12,127 nt of DNA from contig JACNJP010000225.1 in assembly GCA_014382465.1 (NCBI GenBank), positions 1 through 12,127 on the forward strand, given 5' to 3'. Positions 10,315-12,127 of this stretch are shown here, in pieces. The notes below the pieces were generated by a model. The model was not told the origin of the DNA. It made no database searches and saw nothing but the letters and a program-made list of their open reading frames with translations. Position 1 is the first letter of the stretch. Each line of letters starts with the position of its first letter. The DNA is from Planctomycetota bacterium. Its GTDB lineage: Bacteria > Planctomycetota > UBA1135. The translations under genes and the position numbers were made by a program.

Positions 10315-10805
10315 GCCACCAAGCCGAAGCACCCGCCGGCGGCGCCGAGCACCCGCCGCAGCTCGCCCACCACTTCGAGACCGTCGAGCAGCAGTTCGAC
10401 ACCGCCAAGTTCGGGATGTGGACCTTCCTCCTCACGGAGGTGATGTTCTTCAGCGTCCTGTTCGTCGCCTACACCGTCTACCGCGCCAGCCACGCCGACG
10501 CCTTCGAGTTCGCCTCGCAGTTCCTCGACACCAAGCTCGGCGCGATCAACACGGTGGTGCTGCTGCTGAGCTCGCTGACGGCCGCCTGGGCGGTGCGCTG
10601 CGCCCAGCTCGGCGACAAGAAGGGCATCATGATCAACCTGCTGGTCACGGTGCTGTGCGCCTGCGGCTTCATGGGCATCAAGTACCAGGAGTACAGCCAC
10701 AAGTACCAGACCGGCCTGCTGTGGGGCGGCGCCGAGCACTCGATGTTCAAGGCCGATTCCAAGGACGTGCTGCCCGAGCTCAAGCTGGAGCACGACGGCC
10801 ACTAG
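10311..10805 (+). CDS. coxC: CoxC N-terminal part, cytochrome c oxidase subunit III, ended early by an in-frame TAG
   Basis: This 164-residue frame is the first part of oxidase subunit III, which stabilises CoxA and proton uptake. It shows helices at about 34-58, 76-97 and 105-123, including the family-typical LLTEVMFF with Glu43. The frame stops at TAG 10803-10805, in the loop between helices III and IV. Reading on in the same frame gives the remaining two helices up to TAG 11067-11069. The undisturbed protein would be 252 residues, a normal size for a five-helix subunit III. As read, the product lacks the LHGIHV and YWH segments and is probably non-functional alone. The ATG overlaps the coxA stop, with a GAGG about 10 nt upstream. 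The alternatives are true loss, sequence error or stop readthrough. Confidence 0.88.
   Translation: MSHQAEAPAGGAEHPPQLAHHFETVEQQFDTAKFGMWTFLLTEVMFFSVLFVAYTVYRASHADAFEFASQFLDTKLGAINTVVLLLSSLTAAWAVRCAQLGDKKGIMINLLVTVLCACGFMGIKYQEYSHKYQTGLLWGGAEHSMFKADSKDVLPELKLEHDGH
10803..10805 (+). other. In-frame amber codon inside coxC
   Basis: The codon order is GGC CAC TAG TCC TAC TGG, all in the frame set by the coxC ATG at 10311. No insertion or deletion is needed to join the two halves, so a single base substitution is enough to explain it. TAG also ends actB, actDE, the 81-residue gene and coxB, which argues against general recoding of TAG to an amino acid in this genome. Confidence 0.9.
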
Positions 10806-11069
10806 TCCTACTGGCCGCAGGTCGAGCCGCTCCAGCCCGAGTTCAGGCGCCAGGTCGGCATCTTCTTCGGCATCTACTTCTGCCTCACCGGCCTGCACGG
10901 CATCCACGTGCTGATCGGCATCGGGCTGATGCTGTGGCTGCTGTGGCGGGCCTCGCGGAACGAATTCGGCCCAGCCAACTTCACCGCGGTCGACCTCGGG
11001 GCCCTCTACTGGCACCTGGTCGACCTGATCTGGATCTTCCTGTTCCCGCTGCTCTACCTCATCAGCTAG
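10806..11069 (+). pseudogene. coxC: CoxC C-terminal part, in frame after the amber codon
   Basis: This stretch of 87 codons plus TAG continues the coxC frame. It encodes helices IV and V of subunit III: FFGIYFCLTGLHGIHVLIG and, near the end, ALYWHLVDLIWIFLFPLLY. These are the most recognisable parts of the family, and nothing else in the stretch is damaged. The first possible start codons after the stop (GTG 10908, ATG 10929) lie inside helix IV, and no ribosome site precedes them, so independent translation is unlikely. It would be made only by readthrough of 10803-10805, or if that codon is an error. The real stop is 2 nt before the coxD ATG. Confidence 0.85.
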
Positions 11070-11071
11070 CC

Positions 11072-11482
11072 ATGGCCGACCCGCACGACACGACCCACGC
11101 CGCCGACCACGGCCTCGGCCACGTCCTGCCGCCGAAGCTGCTGCTGGGCACCTTCGCCGCCCTGCTGGCGCTGACGGCGTTGACGGTCGCCACCGGCAAG
11201 ATGGACCTGATGGGCCTCGACCTGGCGGTGGCGATGATCATCGCCACGATCAAGGCCACCCTGGTGGCGATGATCTTCATGCACTTGAAGTGGGACCGGC
11301 CCTTCAACGGCCTGGTGTTCCTGATCTCGATCCTGTTCGTCGGCCTGTTCCTGGCGCTCGCCGCCACCGACGTCGGCGCCTACCAGGGCGACATCAACCG
11401 CTACCAGGCCGAGAATCCGCTCGCGACGCCGGGCGAGGCGCCGGGCACGGAGCCGGCGGCGGTCGAACACGGCGGCGAATGA
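11072..11482 (+). CDS. coxD: CoxD, caa3-type cytochrome c oxidase subunit IV
   Basis: This small accessory oxidase subunit of 136 residues has a His/Asp-rich N-terminus and three helices (about 22-41, 48-71, 78-99). The second helix ends in KATLVAMIFMHLKWD, typical of the prokaryotic subunit IV family (COX4_pro-like). A soluble tail of about 35 residues contains PGEAPGTEP. Subunit IV carries no cofactor and is thought to help assembly or stability. I chose the ATG at 11072, 2 nt after the coxC stop, because the protein then starts with the normal hydrophilic lead. No Shine-Dalgarno is visible, so translation may normally rely on ribosomes finishing coxC. The TGA overlaps the next ATG (ATGA). 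Confidence 0.9.
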   Translation: MADPHDTTHAADHGLGHVLPPKLLLGTFAALLALTALTVATGKMDLMGLDLAVAMIIATIKATLVAMIFMHLKWDRPFNGLVFLISILFVGLFLALAATDVGAYQGDINRYQAENPLATPGEAPGTEPAAVEHGGE

Positions 11483-12127
11483 AGCGGCCCGAGGCGAGCC
11501 GGATCGAGCCCGTCGCGGGCGCCGGCGCCCTCGGGATGAAGCTGCTGGTGATCTCGCTGGCGGTGCTGTTCGCCAGCGCCATCGCCAGCTTCTGGGTGGT
11601 GCGCGGCGACGTCGAGGGCTGGACCGGCGTGGAGGAGGGCTTCCGCGTCCCGCTCGGCGTCTGGGCCGGGACCGCGGCGCTGGCGCTCCTGAGCGCTGCG
11701 GCCGAGCGCGGCGCCCGGCTCTTCGACCGCGGCGCCGCCGACGCCGGGGTGACCGCGCTCAAGCTCGCCTTCGGCCTGGCGGTCCTGTTCCTCCTGGCGC
11801 AGGCCTGGAACTGGCAGGAGCTGATCGCGGCGCACCTGCCGCCGGGCGCGAAGTCGCTCTACGCCTTCAATTTCTACCTGCTGACGGGGCTGCACGCGCT
11901 CCACGTGATCGGCGGGCTGGTGTTCCACGCCGTGGTCCTGAGACGCGCCCGCCGGGAGCGCTACGGCGCCGCCGCCCACGAGGGCCCGCGAAACCTGGCG
12001 GTCTACTGGCACTTCCTGTCGCTGACCTGGCTGGCGCTGCTCGCCACCCTGCTGCTGGGCGCCGATCCGACGCTGACGGCCGAGGGCATCGTCACCGGCT
12101 TCACCTGGGTCACGGGGGCCGCGCTGG
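11479..12127 (+). CDS. Second subunit III-like protein of the heme-copper oxidase (3' partial)
   Basis: From the ATG overlapping the coxD stop, the frame is open for 216 codons to the window edge. Hydrophobic helices lie at about 20-42, 56-77, 91-115, 128-157 and 173-195. The fourth contains LLTGLHALHVIGGLVFH (His139, His142) and the fifth begins VYWHFLSLTWL (Tyr176, Trp177, His178). Both match the signatures of heme-copper oxidase subunit III seen in coxC, although the first half is much less similar. The frame continues past the usual subunit III end (ADPTLTAEGIVTGFTW...) and may enter another helix, so total length and C-terminus are unknown. It could be a second oxidase subunit III paralogue or a related assembly or accessory membrane protein. 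Context and codon use place it in the same operon. Confidence 0.83.
   Translation, partial: MKRPEASRIEPVAGAGALGMKLLVISLAVLFASAIASFWVVRGDVEGWTGVEEGFRVPLGVWAGTAALALLSAAAERGARLFDRGAADAGVTALKLAFGLAVLFLLAQAWNWQELIAAHLPPGAKSLYAFNFYLLTGLHALHVIGGLVFHAVVLRRARRERYGAAAHEGPRNLAVYWHFLSLTWLALLATLLLGADPTLTAEGIVTGFTWVTGAAL

Noticed and set aside
10803..10805. General recoding of TAG, or pyrrolysine use, as explanation of the coxC stop
   Set aside because: TAG is the natural end of actB, actDE, the 81-residue gene, coxB and coxC itself, so it acts as a normal stop here. Site-specific readthrough cannot be excluded but has no sequence support in the window.
10301..11071. An upstream extension of the coxD frame that bridges the coxC amber codon, suggesting a frameshift product
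   Set aside because: The extension reads coxC out of frame and gives Arg/Pro/His-rich nonsense. CoxC on both sides of the amber is in one frame, so no frameshift is needed.

Overview
The window is one continuous plus-strand gene cluster encoding a respiratory electron-transfer chain from quinol to oxygen. It holds most of an Alternative Complex III (ACIII, a quinol:cytochrome c/HiPIP oxidoreductase), followed by a caa3-type (A2-subfamily) cytochrome c oxidase and its SCO copper chaperone. The DNA is very GC-rich (roughly 70% by eye) with strong G/C at third codon positions. Genes end in TGA or TAG, never TAA. The gene order, the fused ActD-ActE subunit and the caa3 operon directly behind ACIII resemble Planctomycetota and related lineages (also some Deltaproteobacteria-type and Acidobacteria-type groups). 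This taxonomic guess is inference only.

Layout: (1) 3-2630, actB, whose 5' end lies before the window, so any actA would be upstream; (2) 2623-4026, actC; (3) 4026-5204, a fused actD-actE; (4) 5205-6446, actF; (5) 6453-6698, a small one-TM protein; (6) 6709-7542, SCO1/SenC; (7) 7539-8594, coxB with CuA and a fused cytochrome c domain; (8) 8608-10314, coxA; (9) 10311-11069, coxC, broken by an in-frame TAG at 10803-10805; (10) 11072-11482, coxD (subunit IV); (11) 11479 to the window end, a second subunit III-like gene cut by the window edge. Neighbours overlap by 1-8 bp or lie at most 13 bp apart, so one polycistronic transcript is likely. No internal promoter or terminator is evident, and no intergenic stretch is long enough to hold one.

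How it works together: quinol is oxidised at ActC beside the ActB iron-sulfur clusters. Electrons pass through the ActB clusters and the c-type hemes (ActA upstream, ActE domain here) to the cytochrome c domain fused to CoxB. They then go through CuA to the heme a and heme a3/CuB centre of CoxA, where oxygen is reduced. SCO helps load CuA. Such ACIII-caa3 partnerships, including physical supercomplexes, are established in other bacteria.

The most notable observation is the single in-frame amber codon in coxC. The 87 codons after it are intact and strongly subunit III-like. This points to a very recent mutation, a sequence error or readthrough. A second subunit III-like gene downstream may be relevant. 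I found no mobile element, CRISPR array, RNA gene or clearly novel system.
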